In this document: positions 53,697 to 62,064 of the stretch, in pieces | Layout of the letters: every line of letters begins with the position of its first letter | Numbering within the stretch: position 1 is the stretch's first letter | Assembly (NCBI RefSeq): GCF_004366075.1 | Contig: NZ_SODU01000001.1 | Span: forward strand, 1,549,251 to 1,613,250 | Length of the DNA: 64,000 nt | DNA from: Kribbella pratensis | GTDB lineage: Bacteria > Actinomycetota > Actinomycetes > Propionibacteriales > Kribbellaceae | Direction: 5' to 3' | Translations under genes and position numbers: made by a program | The notes under the pieces: model-generated | Database searches by the model: none | What the model was told of the DNA's origin: nothing | Seen by the model: the letters and a program-made list of their open reading frames with translations, nothing else

Positions 53697-55013
53697 CTAG
53701 ACGAACCGGCGGAAGACCGGCTTGACGGGACGACCGCCGATGAACGCCTGGACGTCCTGGGCGTCGAGGGCCTGGCGGTAGACCGCGCAGGCGCCGGCGA
53801 CGACCTCGACGGTGCGGTCGATGTCGGCGTCGGTGAGGGCGCTGCTGACGACGAACGACGGGCCGATGACGCCGCCGAGGATCAGCTCGCGGAGGAACAG
53901 CGTGCGGTAGTCCTGCGACGGGTTGAAGTCCTGGTCGAGCGTGGCGAACACCGCGTTGCTCGGGCGGCCGCGGACGAGCACGTGGTCCTGTACTCCGGCG
54001 GCCGCGGCGACTTCGCGAACACCCCGTGCCAACCGCTCGCCGCGCTCGTGCAGGCGGGCGGGAATGTCTTCCTCGGCGTACACGTCCATCACCGCGACAG
54101 CTGCCGCGAGGGCATGCGTCTCGGCGCCGTGCGTGGTCGACAGCAGGAAGACTCGCTCGTGGCTGTCGCGCAGTCCCCCGCGCTCCAGATACTCGCGCTT
54201 GCCGGCCAGGGCCGACACCGCGAAGCCGTTGCCGAGCGCCTTGCCGAACGTCGAGAGGTCGGGCGTCACGCCGAACAGACCCTGGGCACCGGCCGCGGAC
54301 AGCCGGAACCCGGTGATCATCTCGTCGAAGATCAGCAGTGCGCCGTGCCGGTGGACCAGGTCGCGCAGGCCTTCCAGGTAGCCGGCCGGCGGGTCCTGCT
54401 GAGTCGCGGCTTCCAGGATCAGGCAGGCGATCCGCCCCTCGTGCCGCCGGAACAGTTCCTCGGTGGCGCCCAGGTCGCCGTACGGGAAGGTGACGGTGAG
54501 GTCGGCGATCTCGTCGGGGATCCCGGCCGACATCGGGGTCCGGGTGATGAACCAGTCGTCGATCGAGAAGAAGGCCTGATCGCCGCAGAGCGCGACCAGG
54601 GGCCGCCCGGTGACCGCACGCGCCAGCTTCACCGCGGCGGTCGTCGCGTCCGAGCCGTTCTTGGCGAACTTCACCATCTCGGCGGTCGGGACGGTGGTGA
54701 GGAAGCGTTCGGCGGCCTCGAGCTCGATGATGCTCGGCCGCACGAAGTTGCTGCCGCGGTCGAGTTCACGGCGTACCGCCTCGAGCACCTTCGGGTGCCG
54801 GTGGCCGAGGCTGACCGCGCGCAGGCCGGAGCCGTACTCGATGTACTCGTTGCCGTCGACGTCCCAGACGTGCGCGCCGTCGCCGTGGTCGATCACCGGC
54901 GCCAGGTGCTCGGGGAACTGGTCCTCACCCTTGGCGTAGGTGTGCGCGCCGCCGGGGACCAGGTCGTGCAGTCGCTTGTTCGCGGCAACGGACTTCTCGA
55001 AAGACTTGTTCAT
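53697..55013 (-). CDS. class III aminotransferase (glutamate-1-semialdehyde aminomutase-like)
   Basis: A 438-residue PLP enzyme of fold type I. NKSFEKSVAANKRLHDLVPG and GGAHTYAKGEDQFPEHLAPV are typical of GSA-AM-like proteins in polysaccharide loci. LLIFDEMITGFRLSAAGAQG has the PLP-binding Asp, and STFGKALGNGFAVSALAGKR the Schiff-base Lys. The true HemL has a different genomic setting, so here it probably aminates a keto-sugar or modifies an acyl group. ATG 55013 shares ATGA with the epimerase stop; a longer frame is unlikely. Confidence 0.88.
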   Translation of the reverse strand: MNKSFEKSVAANKRLHDLVPGGAHTYAKGEDQFPEHLAPVIDHGDGAHVWDVDGNEYIEYGSGLRAVSLGHRHPKVLEAVRRELDRGSNFVRPSIIELEAAERFLTTVPTAEMVKFAKNGSDATTAAVKLARAVTGRPLVALCGDQAFFSIDDWFITRTPMSAGIPDEIADLTVTFPYGDLGATEELFRRHEGRIACLILEAATQQDPPAGYLEGLRDLVHRHGALLIFDEMITGFRLSAAGAQGLFGVTPDLSTFGKALGNGFAVSALAGKREYLERGGLRDSHERVFLLSTTHGAETHALAAAVAVMDVYAEEDIPARLHERGERLARGVREVAAAAGVQDHVLVRGRPSNAVFATLDQDFNPSQDYRTLFLRELILGGVIGPSFVVSSALTDADIDRTVEVVAGACAVYRQALDAQDVQAFIGGRPVKPVFRRFV

Positions 55014-55558
55014 GTGAGCCTCGTGGTGGCCAGGGCGAGTGATGCTGCTGCTTTGTCCCGGTCGGACATCAGCGTCACCGGCAGCGGCCACGGGATGTCC
55101 AGGTCGGGATCGTCGAAACGGATCGCCACGTCCTCGGACGGGTCGTGGGCACGGTCGATGCGGTACGAGACGTCAGCGGGTTCGGTCAGGGCCTGGAATC
55201 CGTGCGCGCAGCCGGCCGGCACGTACACGGTCACCTGGTTGTCGCCGGTCAGGTCGAACGTCTCCCGGTTCCGGTACGTCGGCGAGCCGGGACGCAGGTC
55301 GACGACGACGTCGAACACCGCGCCGTACGAGCAGCGCACCAGCTTGGCCTCACCGCGGCCGGACCTGGTGTGCATGCCGCGGACGACGCCCCGACGCGAA
55401 CGGGAGATGCTGTCCTGGACGAAGCCGTCCGGGTCGAGACCGGCCTTCGCGATCACGTCCCGGTCGAACGTGCGCGAGAAGAACCCGCGCTCGTCGCGGT
55501 GCGGCGCCGGACGGAACAGCAGGACGCCGGCGATGCCTGGGACCTCGACGATCTCCAT
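55010..55558 (-). CDS. dTDP-4-dehydrorhamnose 3,5-epimerase (RmlC) family protein
   Basis: A 182-residue cupin-fold sugar epimerase. FRPAPHRDERGFFSRTFDRD, RRGVVRGMHTRSGRGEAKLV and YVPAGCAHGFQALTEPADVS are the RmlC blocks; the catalytic His is in RGMH and the general Tyr/Asp region follows. In this operon it would act on a 4-keto-6-deoxy-hexose carried by CDP (not dTDP), as seen with other C-methylated sugars. It lies one base before the short methyltransferase gene. Confidence 0.9.
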   Translation of the reverse strand: MEIVEVPGIAGVLLFRPAPHRDERGFFSRTFDRDVIAKAGLDPDGFVQDSISRSRRGVVRGMHTRSGRGEAKLVRCSYGAVFDVVVDLRPGSPTYRNRETFDLTGDNQVTVYVPAGCAHGFQALTEPADVSYRIDRAHDPSEDVAIRFDDPDLDIPWPLPVTLMSDRDKAAASLALATTRLT

Positions 55559-55559
55559 G

Positions 55560-56681
55560 TCAGCACTCCCTCTCGTACGGTTCCGGGAGTGGGACGAGGT
55601 ACGTCGTACCCCAGCCGCCGTCGGCCTCCAGCTGGGCGATGATCTCGTCGGCGATGTCCCACGTGAGGACGAGGACGATGTCCGGCCGTGCGGCCTTCAG
55701 TTCCTCGATCGGACGGATCGGCACCATGCAGCCACCCGGTACGCGGCGGCCGTGCTTGCCGGGGGCAAGATCCACGGTGAACGGCAGCAGCTCCGTCGTC
55801 ACCTTGCTGAGGTCGAGCAGCACCGGCGCCTTGGAAGGTGCGCCGTACCCGAGGACGGTGCGGCCGGCGGCCTTGTGCCGGGCCAGCTCGTCGTGCAGCG
55901 CCCCGGCCGCATGCCACGCGGCCTCCTGCAGGCTGCCGAGCTGTACCTCGTCGGCGATGCCTGCGGCATCCTCGTCCTCCAGCACCACGTCGACCGAGGC
56001 GTCCGGTTTCGCATCGGCAGTGTGCCGGAGCATCACCATCAGGCTGCCGCCGAACATGTCGACCTGCTTCACCGACTCGACCGCCAGCCCGTGAAGGGCG
56101 GCGAGGTTCCGCAGTGCCCGCAGCGAGACGTAGGCCCAGTGCCCGTGGCGGATGGTGTCGAACTGGTTCCCGACGAACAACGGCAACAGGTGGTGGAACT
56201 CCATCACCAGAAGGCCGCCCGGCGCGAGCCGTTCCGCCCGCAGCTTCAGCATCTCGCCGTACTGCGGCTCGTGCACGATGCCGTGCACATCGATGACCAG
56301 ATCGGCCTTCTCGCCGTCACCGGCCAGTCGTGAGCCCGCGGCGTACAGGTGCTCGAGCCAGGAACCGCCATGGTGGCTGGCGAACTCGAAGACGACGCTG
56401 TTGTGCAGCTGGGGGTACTCGGTGAGCAGCTCCTTCACCGACTTCTCGGCATGCGCGATGCTCGTCGCCGACTCCACCGCCAGCGGCTCCTCCGGCAGTT
56501 GCGCCTCGACGGGACCGAGCTGGACCAGCGTGCAGGACCGGCACAGCCACAGGTCCAGCGGCCAGCGCGGATCGGGCCCCGGTGTGTCCGCGGGCGGGAA
56601 GTAGTCGGCACACGGCTGCGGCCCTAGATCGACCACAGGTACGACGTTCTCCGCTGCGCACCCACGACACTTGAAGCTCAC
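55560..56681 (-). CDS. sugar C-methyltransferase paralogue with shortened SAM domain
   Basis: A 373-residue protein of the Methyltransf_13/14 architecture. The N-terminal zinc domain has CRGC and CRSC. The C-terminal domain has VLGYGAPSKAPVLLDLS. The middle SAM domain is odd: compared with the paralogue at 58214, about 33 residues are missing between SWLEHLYAAG and ADLVIDVHG, including the acidic residue that normally binds the SAM ribose, and motif I reads FEFASHHGGS. It may no longer methylate. GTG 56681 follows GAGGGGGATGCA; ATG 56702 is possible but would overlap the PIG-L stop. Confidence 0.82.
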   Translation of the reverse strand: MSFKCRGCAAENVVPVVDLGPQPCADYFPPADTPGPDPRWPLDLWLCRSCTLVQLGPVEAQLPEEPLAVESATSIAHAEKSVKELLTEYPQLHNSVVFEFASHHGGSWLEHLYAAGSRLAGDGEKADLVIDVHGIVHEPQYGEMLKLRAERLAPGGLLVMEFHHLLPLFVGNQFDTIRHGHWAYVSLRALRNLAALHGLAVESVKQVDMFGGSLMVMLRHTADAKPDASVDVVLEDEDAAGIADEVQLGSLQEAAWHAAGALHDELARHKAAGRTVLGYGAPSKAPVLLDLSKVTTELLPFTVDLAPGKHGRRVPGGCMVPIRPIEELKAARPDIVLVLTWDIADEIIAQLEADGGWGTTYLVPLPEPYEREC

Positions 56682-56695
56682 TGCATCCCCCTCGT

Positions 56696-57355
56696 TCACC
56701 ATGTCAGCGTGGCTTTCCCGGTCGTGAAGGCTTCGGCGTACGGCGCTCGGCACTCCATGCCGCGGAGCCGGGCGAGCCCGGCGAACACCTCTTCGTCGAA
56801 CCAGTCGTGCGGGACCTGTGACGGGTACGCCTTGTGCAGCAGCGCCACCTTGTCGCGCAGCTGCTCCTCGGTGAGTTCGACGTACAGCCACGGCCGGCTG
56901 AGATCGCCGTCCCACTTGGGGATCTCGTAGTGCAGCACCAGATGGTTGCGCCAGACCGTCGGCGCCAGCTCGGCGATCAGCCGGTGATCCTGATGTGCGT
57001 CGTTCTTGCTCGGGGCAAGCACCAGGTCGGGCCGGCGCCCGGTGTCACCGGCGCGAGCGGTTGCCTCGAGCAACTCCTTGGTCTCGTTCCAGTACGCCGG
57101 CAGCCGTCCGTCCGGCAGCTCGGCCGATGTCACGGTCACCTCGCACTCCGGCAGGAACAGCTCCGCCGCGCGGCGGGCCTCCTCCAGACGCACCGGCGTA
57201 CCGGTCGCGATCACGAACTCGGCGGTCAACTGCGGCACCGACTCGGCCAGCTTGAGCAGCGTGCCGCCGCAGCCGATCTCGATATCGTCCGGATGCGCGC
57301 CGAGAGCGACCAGGTGGACCGGTCCGTCGATGAGGCCGAGCTGGAACGGCAGCAT
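56696..57355 (-). CDS. PIG-L family deacetylase
   Basis: A 219-residue zinc-dependent deacetylase of the LmbE/PIG-L fold. VALGAHPDDIEIGCGGTL carries the AHPDD metal motif, and KNDAHQDHRLIAEL the second metal-binding His. It usually removes an acetyl from an N-acetylated sugar or its conjugate. In this operon it could unmask an amino group made by the aminotransferase. It overlaps the rfbF-like gene by one base (TGATG). Confidence 0.9.
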   Translation of the reverse strand: MLPFQLGLIDGPVHLVALGAHPDDIEIGCGGTLLKLAESVPQLTAEFVIATGTPVRLEEARRAAELFLPECEVTVTSAELPDGRLPAYWNETKELLEATARAGDTGRRPDLVLAPSKNDAHQDHRLIAELAPTVWRNHLVLHYEIPKWDGDLSRPWLYVELTEEQLRDKVALLHKAYPSQVPHDWFDEEVFAGLARLRGMECRAPYAEAFTTGKATLTW

Positions 57356-58188
57356 CAGATCGCCACCACCACAGGCGCCTTGTCCACGAGCTTGCCGTTC
57401 TGCTGGCGGGCCTCGTGGCTCCACAGCGCCCACGGCTTCTTGCCGGACCGGTACAGCTCCTCGAGCTGGCTGCGCTCCTTGAGCGTGTCCATCGGCGCCC
57501 AGAACCCGTGGTGCGGGATCGCCTCCAGCTTGCGCATCGCGGACAGCCGCGGGAACGCGTCGCCGACCAGGTCCTCGTCCTCGTGCAGGACGTCGAAGAT
57601 CTCCTTCTTGATCACGAAGTACCCGCCGTTGATCCACACGTTCAGATCGGCGGCCGAGCGCAGCCCGGTGACCCGCGAGTCGTTGTCGAACTCGACCACG
57701 TGGAACGACGCCTGCGGCGGGACCGCGAGCAGGCTCGCGGTGATGTCGCTGGTCATCACGTGGTCGACGATCTTGTCCATCGGCGCGTCGGTCAGCACGT
57801 CGCCGTAGTTCGCCAGGAACGCGTCGTCGTCCTCCAGGTACGGCCGGACCCGGCGCAGCCGCTCACCGATGCTGGTGTCGATCCCGGTGTCGACGAAGGT
57901 GATCTTCCACTCGCTGATGTCGGAGTCGAGCAGCTCGATGCGCTGCCCGCCCTTCGTCATCACGAAGTCGTTGGAGACCGTCTCCTCGTAACGCAGGAAG
58001 TACTCCTTGACCGCGGACCCCCCGAAGCCCAGGCAGAGGATGAACTCGGTGTGGCCGAAGTGCGCGTAGTACCGCATCACGTGCCACAGGACCGGCCGGT
58101 CGCCGATCGTCATCATCGGTTTCGGTGCGGAGTCGACTCCGCTGCGCATCCGCAGCCCGAACCCCCCGCAGAAGATCACGACCTTCAT
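57355..58188 (-). CDS. rfbF: glucose-1-phosphate cytidylyltransferase
   Basis: A 277-residue nucleotidyltransferase making CDP-glucose from CTP and glucose-1-phosphate. VVIFCGGFGLRMRSG and PKPMMTIGDRPVLWHVMRYY are the classic RfbF start, then DTGIDTSIGERLRRVRPYLE, ANYGDVLTDAPM and WINGGYFVIKKEIFDVL. This is the entry to CDP-activated deoxy sugars. The usual next enzyme, CDP-glucose 4,6-dehydratase, is not found here; the neighbour at 59455 is the only extra SDR in the operon. Confidence 0.95.
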   Translation of the reverse strand: MKVVIFCGGFGLRMRSGVDSAPKPMMTIGDRPVLWHVMRYYAHFGHTEFILCLGFGGSAVKEYFLRYEETVSNDFVMTKGGQRIELLDSDISEWKITFVDTGIDTSIGERLRRVRPYLEDDDAFLANYGDVLTDAPMDKIVDHVMTSDITASLLAVPPQASFHVVEFDNDSRVTGLRSAADLNVWINGGYFVIKKEIFDVLHEDEDLVGDAFPRLSAMRKLEAIPHHGFWAPMDTLKERSQLEELYRSGKKPWALWSHEARQQNGKLVDKAPVVVAI

Positions 58189-58213
58189 CTGACTTCCCTT
58201 CCCCCCAACACGT

Positions 58214-59458
58214 TCAGATCACTTCGAGGCGCGGGATGGGTACGACGAACTTCGCGCCCCACTCCCGTGCGTAGCCGAGCTGATGGACGATCTCCGCGCG
58301 CAGGTTCCACGGCAGGATCACGATGTAGTCGGGACGCGTCTCGGCCAGGCGCTCCGGGGCGTGGATCGGGATGTGCGTGCCGGGCAGGAACATCCCGTGC
58401 TTGTGCGGGCTGCGGTCGACCGTGTACGGCAGCAGGTCCTCGCGGATGCCGCAGTGGTTGAGCAGCGTGTTGCCCTTGCCGGGAGCGCCGTACCCGGCGA
58501 CGAACTTGCCGTCGCGCTGTGCCTGGATCAGGAACTCGAGCAGATCGGACTTGATCTTGAACACCTCGGCCGCGAAGCCCAGGTGCCCCTCGACGCTGTG
58601 CAGTCCGGCGTCCTCCTCGTCCTGCAGCACCTTGCCGACCAGCTCGGTGGGCTCACCCGCGGTCTCGGTCGGCGTGCTGAAGACCCGGAGCGAGCCGCCG
58701 TGGCTCTGCAATTCCTGGACGTCGACAACCGTCAGGCCGGCCCTGTTGAGTGCGTCGGCCGCGGTCTTGAGAGTCAGGTACGAGTAGTGCTCGTGGTAGA
58801 TCGTGTCGTACTGGCGGTTCTCGATCAGCCGGAGCAGGTGCGGGAACTCCAACGACACCAGGCCGTCGTCCTTCACCAGCGCGCGCAGGCCCTTGGCGAA
58901 GTCGACGATGTCCGGGACGTGGGCGAACACGTTGTTGCCGACGACAAGGTCCGCCTGGCCGTGCCGTTTGGCAGCGTCGGCCCCGGTCGCCTCGCCGAGG
59001 AAGTAGCTCTCGGTGCGGATGCCCTTCTCGTTCGCGATCTTCGCGATGTTCGCGGCCGGCTCGATCCCCAGCACCGGGATGCCTTCGGCAACGGCGTGCT
59101 GCAGCAGATAGCCGTCGTTGCTGGCTGCCTCGACGATCAGGCTGTTCTCGTTCAGCTGCAGCCGCTCCTGCATGTCGACGACGAAGCGGCGGGCGTGCTC
59201 CACCCAGCTGGTCGAGTACGACGAGAAGTACAGGTAGTCGCTGAAGACGTCGTCGGCGGCGACGTACGCCGGGAGCTGGACCAGCAGGCAGTTGTCGCAG
59301 ATCCGCACGTTCAGCGGGTAGAACGTCTCACCGCTGTCGATCTGGTCGGCGCGCAGGAAGCTCTCGCACGGCGGCGACATGCCGAGGTCGACGAACGTCC
59401 GCGTCAACGGTTCGCCGCAGAGGCGGCAGGCGACCGAGTCCGTCTTTGGGTCCGTCAT
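58214..59458 (-). CDS. SAM-dependent sugar C-methyltransferase (TylC3/EvaC-like)
   Basis: A 414-residue enzyme with the three-part layout of C-3-methyltransferases. An N-terminal zinc domain has CRLCGEPL, CESF and CDNC. The SAM domain has LIVEAASNDGYLLQHA with GIEPAANIAKIANEKGI (motifs I and II intact). A C-terminal domain has FVAGYGAPGKGNTLLNHCGI and VILPWNLRAEI. It methylates a 3-keto or 4-keto nucleotide sugar to a branched product. It is the complete partner of the shortened paralogue at 55560 and overlaps the epimerase gene by ATGA. Confidence 0.92.
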   Translation of the reverse strand: MTDPKTDSVACRLCGEPLTRTFVDLGMSPPCESFLRADQIDSGETFYPLNVRICDNCLLVQLPAYVAADDVFSDYLYFSSYSTSWVEHARRFVVDMQERLQLNENSLIVEAASNDGYLLQHAVAEGIPVLGIEPAANIAKIANEKGIRTESYFLGEATGADAAKRHGQADLVVGNNVFAHVPDIVDFAKGLRALVKDDGLVSLEFPHLLRLIENRQYDTIYHEHYSYLTLKTAADALNRAGLTVVDVQELQSHGGSLRVFSTPTETAGEPTELVGKVLQDEEDAGLHSVEGHLGFAAEVFKIKSDLLEFLIQAQRDGKFVAGYGAPGKGNTLLNHCGIREDLLPYTVDRSPHKHGMFLPGTHIPIHAPERLAETRPDYIVILPWNLRAEIVHQLGYAREWGAKFVVPIPRLEVI

Positions 59459-60519
59459 CGGTTCAGCTCCTTCGGCCCGGGGAACTGCTCGTCGGTCTGA
59501 CGGCGCAGCTGGTCGTCGACCAGGCCGGCGCCGAGGAGTTGCTGGATGCGGCGCAGCCGGACGAACTGCGCCGAGTTGAAGTCGTCGAGCGTGAGGCCGT
59601 GCCGCCGGTAGGCGTCGTACAGCTCGTCGACGCCCTTGCGGACCGTCCACTCGAGCCGCAGGTCCGGGAACGTGTCGTTCAGCTTGCTGAAGTCGACCTT
59701 GTAGTTGCGCAGGTCCGGGCCGGCGCCGTCGGCGATCGACAGGGTCGACCCCGGTACCGCCTCACGGACCATCTCGGCGATGTCGCGGACCTGCACCACG
59801 TCCTCGGAGCGGCCGACGTTGAACGCCTCGTCGTGGATCGTCTCCCGCGGCGACTCGAGCACCGTCAGGAACGCGCGGCTGATGTCCTCGATGTGCACCA
59901 GCGGCCGCCACGGAGTGCCGTCGCTCTCCAGCCGGACCTGGCCGGACGTCAGCGCGATCGCGGTCAGGTTGTTGACCACGATGTCGAGCCGCAGCCGCGT
60001 CGAGGCGCCGTACGCCGTCGCGTTCCGCAGGTACGTCGGGCTGAACGTGTCGTCGGCGAGCTTGGACAGCTCCTGCTCCGCCAGCGCCTTCGTCTCGCCG
60101 TACGGCGTGACCGGGAACATCTCCGCGTCCTCGGCGACCGCCTCCGACCCCGCGGCGCCGTACAGGCTGCAGGAGGACGCGAACAGGAACCGCCCGACAC
60201 CGGCGTCCTTCGCCGCGCGGGCGAGGTTCAGTGTCCCTTCGAGGTTGACCGAGTACGTGGCGTCGCGGTTGAGGTGCCCCAGCGGATCGTTCGACAACGC
60301 GGCCAGACAGACCACCGCGTCGTACCCCGTCAGCTCCCCCGCCGTCACGTCCCGCATGTCACGCGGCACGCGCTCCCCGATCGGCTCCGGCCCGCCCAAG
60401 AGGTCGCACCCCTCGTACAGCCCGGTGTCCAACCCGTCCACCTGATGCCCCGCAGCCCGCAGGAACGGCACCATCACCGCCCCGATATAACCGCGATCCC
60501 CGCTGACCAGAACCCTCAT
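59455..60519 (-). CDS. NAD-dependent epimerase/dehydratase (SDR)
   Basis: A 354-residue extended short-chain dehydrogenase. The dinucleotide loop is VLVSGDRGYIGAVMVPFLRA. The catalytic part is FLFASSCSLYGAAGSEAVAE and TPYGETKALAEQEL, with Tyr and Lys of Y-x3-K. RNATAYGASTRLRLDIVVNN is typical of sugar SDRs that act as C-4 reductases or epimerases. It is the first gene of the long minus-strand operon 60519-48969. Whether it acts as epimerase, ketoreductase or a dehydratase is open. Confidence 0.88.
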   Translation of the reverse strand: MRVLVSGDRGYIGAVMVPFLRAAGHQVDGLDTGLYEGCDLLGGPEPIGERVPRDMRDVTAGELTGYDAVVCLAALSNDPLGHLNRDATYSVNLEGTLNLARAAKDAGVGRFLFASSCSLYGAAGSEAVAEDAEMFPVTPYGETKALAEQELSKLADDTFSPTYLRNATAYGASTRLRLDIVVNNLTAIALTSGQVRLESDGTPWRPLVHIEDISRAFLTVLESPRETIHDEAFNVGRSEDVVQVRDIAEMVREAVPGSTLSIADGAGPDLRNYKVDFSKLNDTFPDLRLEWTVRKGVDELYDAYRRHGLTLDDFNSAQFVRLRRIQQLLGAGLVDDQLRRQTDEQFPGPKELNR

Positions 60520-60724
60520 CCGGCGTCCCCTCACCCCAGCCCACACCCCAAGCACAGCCTCTGTCGCCCATACAGATCCGCGGGAAGCCGTCCTGATACA
60601 CGCAATCTCACGTATTCAGACACCGAGCCTCGGCGCCCACAGCGGCAGCCGCCCACACCAGCAGGAAGAGGTCACGGTCCGTACGCACCACCTGACAAGA
60701 AGCGGCCCTGGGTGCCAGGCCAGG

Positions 60725-60752
60725 TTGCGATATGTCGTCTACGACATATACT
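60725..60752 (+). promoter_or_regulatory. promoter and operator of the first toxin-antitoxin module
   Basis: TTGCGA (60725-60730) and TATACT (60747-60752) with a 16-base spacer form a good sigma-A-type promoter. The spacer holds a perfect 9+2+9 palindrome, ATATGTCGT CT ACGACATAT (60730-60749). Transcription should start near the first ATG (60759), giving a leaderless message. The palindrome is the expected binding site of the antitoxin. Confidence 0.8.
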
Positions 60753-60758
60753 GAGTAA

Positions 60759-61038
60759 ATGATGGACCGGCTCTACGCGATCGAACTGGAACCGGAAGTT
60801 CGAGCCTGGCTAGAGAGCCTGCCTGCTAAGCACTTCCTCAAGGTCGAGGAATACGTCGGGCTCCTCGCCGAGCAGGCAGCGTCCTTGGGCGAACCTCACG
60901 GTCTTCCGGAAGACGTGAATGCGAGAGGAAACCGAGGTCAAGCGGGCGCTGGTGGCCAAGCAGATCTGCGAGGCTCAACACGGACCAGCGCACGAGGAGT
61001 TCGTTCGGATGATCGAGAGAGGAGAGATCGAGCAATGA
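60759..61038 (+). pseudogene. decayed HigB/Gp49-like toxin gene
   Basis: The first 47 codons give a normal N-terminal toxin half (DRLYAIELEPEVRAWLESLP, EEYVGLLAEQAASLGEPH). The next frame (+1) then carries LTVFRKT, a TGA at 60916-60918, and MREETEVKRALVAKQICEAQ with HGPAHEEF, which is the usual C-terminal half of this family. The middle (about 40 residues with the ELR and catalytic Arg) is gone, the frame is shifted, and the family Arg codon CGA has become TGA. The downstream frame ends in an ATGA overlap with the antitoxin gene, as in intact pairs. The toxin should be inactive. Confidence 0.75.
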
Positions 61039-61376
61039 GTCACAGCCGCTGGAAGACTGTGCGTCAGCGGAAGCTCGGCGCGGGCGCCGTTGAGCCTGAG
61101 GATGTTGTCCAGGCACGGCGTGAGATCCGCTTGTCGATGGCTCTCGCCAAAGCCGTGTACGAACGGCGGGTTGAGCTCGGTCTGACTCAGAGCCAACTGG
61201 CTGATCGCGCCGGGCTGACGCAAGCCAAGGTCTCGCGGATCGAAGGTTCCGACACCGTTCCCACCCTGCCGTTGCTCTCGAAGCTTGCTCTCGCGCTGGA
61301 CGCGTCGCTCAACATCGCGCTCGACGGCGACGAGAGTCGCATTTCGTTCACGCCCCACACAACGGACGCGGCCTGA
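61035..61376 (+). CDS. XRE-family helix-turn-helix antitoxin (HigA-like)
   Basis: A 113-residue DNA-binding protein. The HTH is VELGLTQSQLADRAGLTQAK with VSRIEGSDTVPTLPLLSKLA; the N-terminal 45 residues (SHSRWKTVRQRKLGAGAVEP) are the extension typical of antitoxins of HigB/Gp49-like toxins. ATG 61035 lies in the ATGA overlap with the toxin relic. It is also in frame with the toxin start, so a fused reading from 60759 is an artefact of the deletion. It should repress its own promoter at the palindrome 60730-60749. Confidence 0.85.
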   Translation: MSHSRWKTVRQRKLGAGAVEPEDVVQARREIRLSMALAKAVYERRVELGLTQSQLADRAGLTQAKVSRIEGSDTVPTLPLLSKLALALDASLNIALDGDESRISFTPHTTDAA

Positions 61377-61389
61377 GCACAAGCCCGGC

Positions 61390-62064
61390 TCAGCGTTCCT
61401 TCGACTTCGACGCACCAGGACCGGGCGCCCGATTGACATTCGCCTCCGGCGCCGAGGCCGGTCTCGGCGCCGTGCCTGCCGGCGGGCTGTCGCGGAGGAT
61501 CTGGGCAACCTTCAGCAAATCGCCCGGTACCGCGATCCGGTGTGGGGTCGTCTGCACGCCCTCCCGCCGGTCCGGGCCGATTGCCGGCCGTCCTCCTCCG
61601 GTGAGCCCGTAGAGCTCGCGGTCAGGTTCTCCGCGGCTGCGCCCCAATCGTTCCCCGGCGACTGCCGCCGGATCGTCGGAGCGGTGACCGAAGGCGATCA
61701 CATGGCGGTACGGTTTCGCCTCCGGGTCCTGCACAACACGTCCGTCCTGGACAGTCGGCAGCGGCTCGAACTCCCGGTAGATCAGTCGGTGCGACGCGCC
61801 CCGTGGAAATCCGCCAGGCGTGAACTCCGCTACGACCGGAACCTTCAGTTCGGCACAGTCCCGTAGGTCGTGGGACTGCGGCCCGTAGCCGAGTTGCTTG
61901 CCCTCGTAGGCGTCCTGACGTCCCGATTGCAGCGCCTTGATGGCGTTGATCACGCCGACGTATTCCCGACCGGCGGGGCTGTTGGGGTCGCGCCTGTACT
62001 CCGCACTCAGCCGGTCGATCCCCTGCCGGAGATCCTCGTCGAAAATGAGGTGGTAGCTCGTCAT
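61390..62064 (-). CDS. putative toxin partner, RelE-like pattern with C-terminal extension
   Basis: A 224-residue protein I do not firmly recognise. It begins SYHLIFDEDLRQGIDRLSAE with a repeated Tyr/Arg-rich helix, and has ALQSGRQDAYEGKQLGYGPQ, CAELKVPVVAEF, ASHRLIYREFEPLP and YRHVIAFGHRSDD, a beta-strand/Arg pattern like RelE/ParE toxins. The last 80 residues are Pro/Gly/Arg rich and low in structure. It overlaps the antitoxin-like gene by ATGA, the usual layout of a Phd/YefM-type pair. It lies 13 bases from the first module, convergent to it. Toxin activity is inference. Confidence 0.65.
   Translation of the reverse strand: MTSYHLIFDEDLRQGIDRLSAEYRRDPNSPAGREYVGVINAIKALQSGRQDAYEGKQLGYGPQSHDLRDCAELKVPVVAEFTPGGFPRGASHRLIYREFEPLPTVQDGRVVQDPEAKPYRHVIAFGHRSDDPAAVAGERLGRSRGEPDRELYGLTGGGRPAIGPDRREGVQTTPHRIAVPGDLLKVAQILRDSPPAGTAPRPASAPEANVNRAPGPGASKSKER

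Noticed and set aside
60520-60724. Promoter or small gene in the region before the first toxin-antitoxin promoter
   Set aside because: The region must carry the promoter of the operon starting at 60519, but I could not identify convincing -35/-10 elements or a coding frame.
60759-61376. A single 205-residue toxin-antitoxin fusion protein
   Set aside because: The frame is joined only because of the deletion in the toxin; the part between residues 48 and 92 has no family similarity, and the antitoxin has its own ATG in the usual ATGA overlap.
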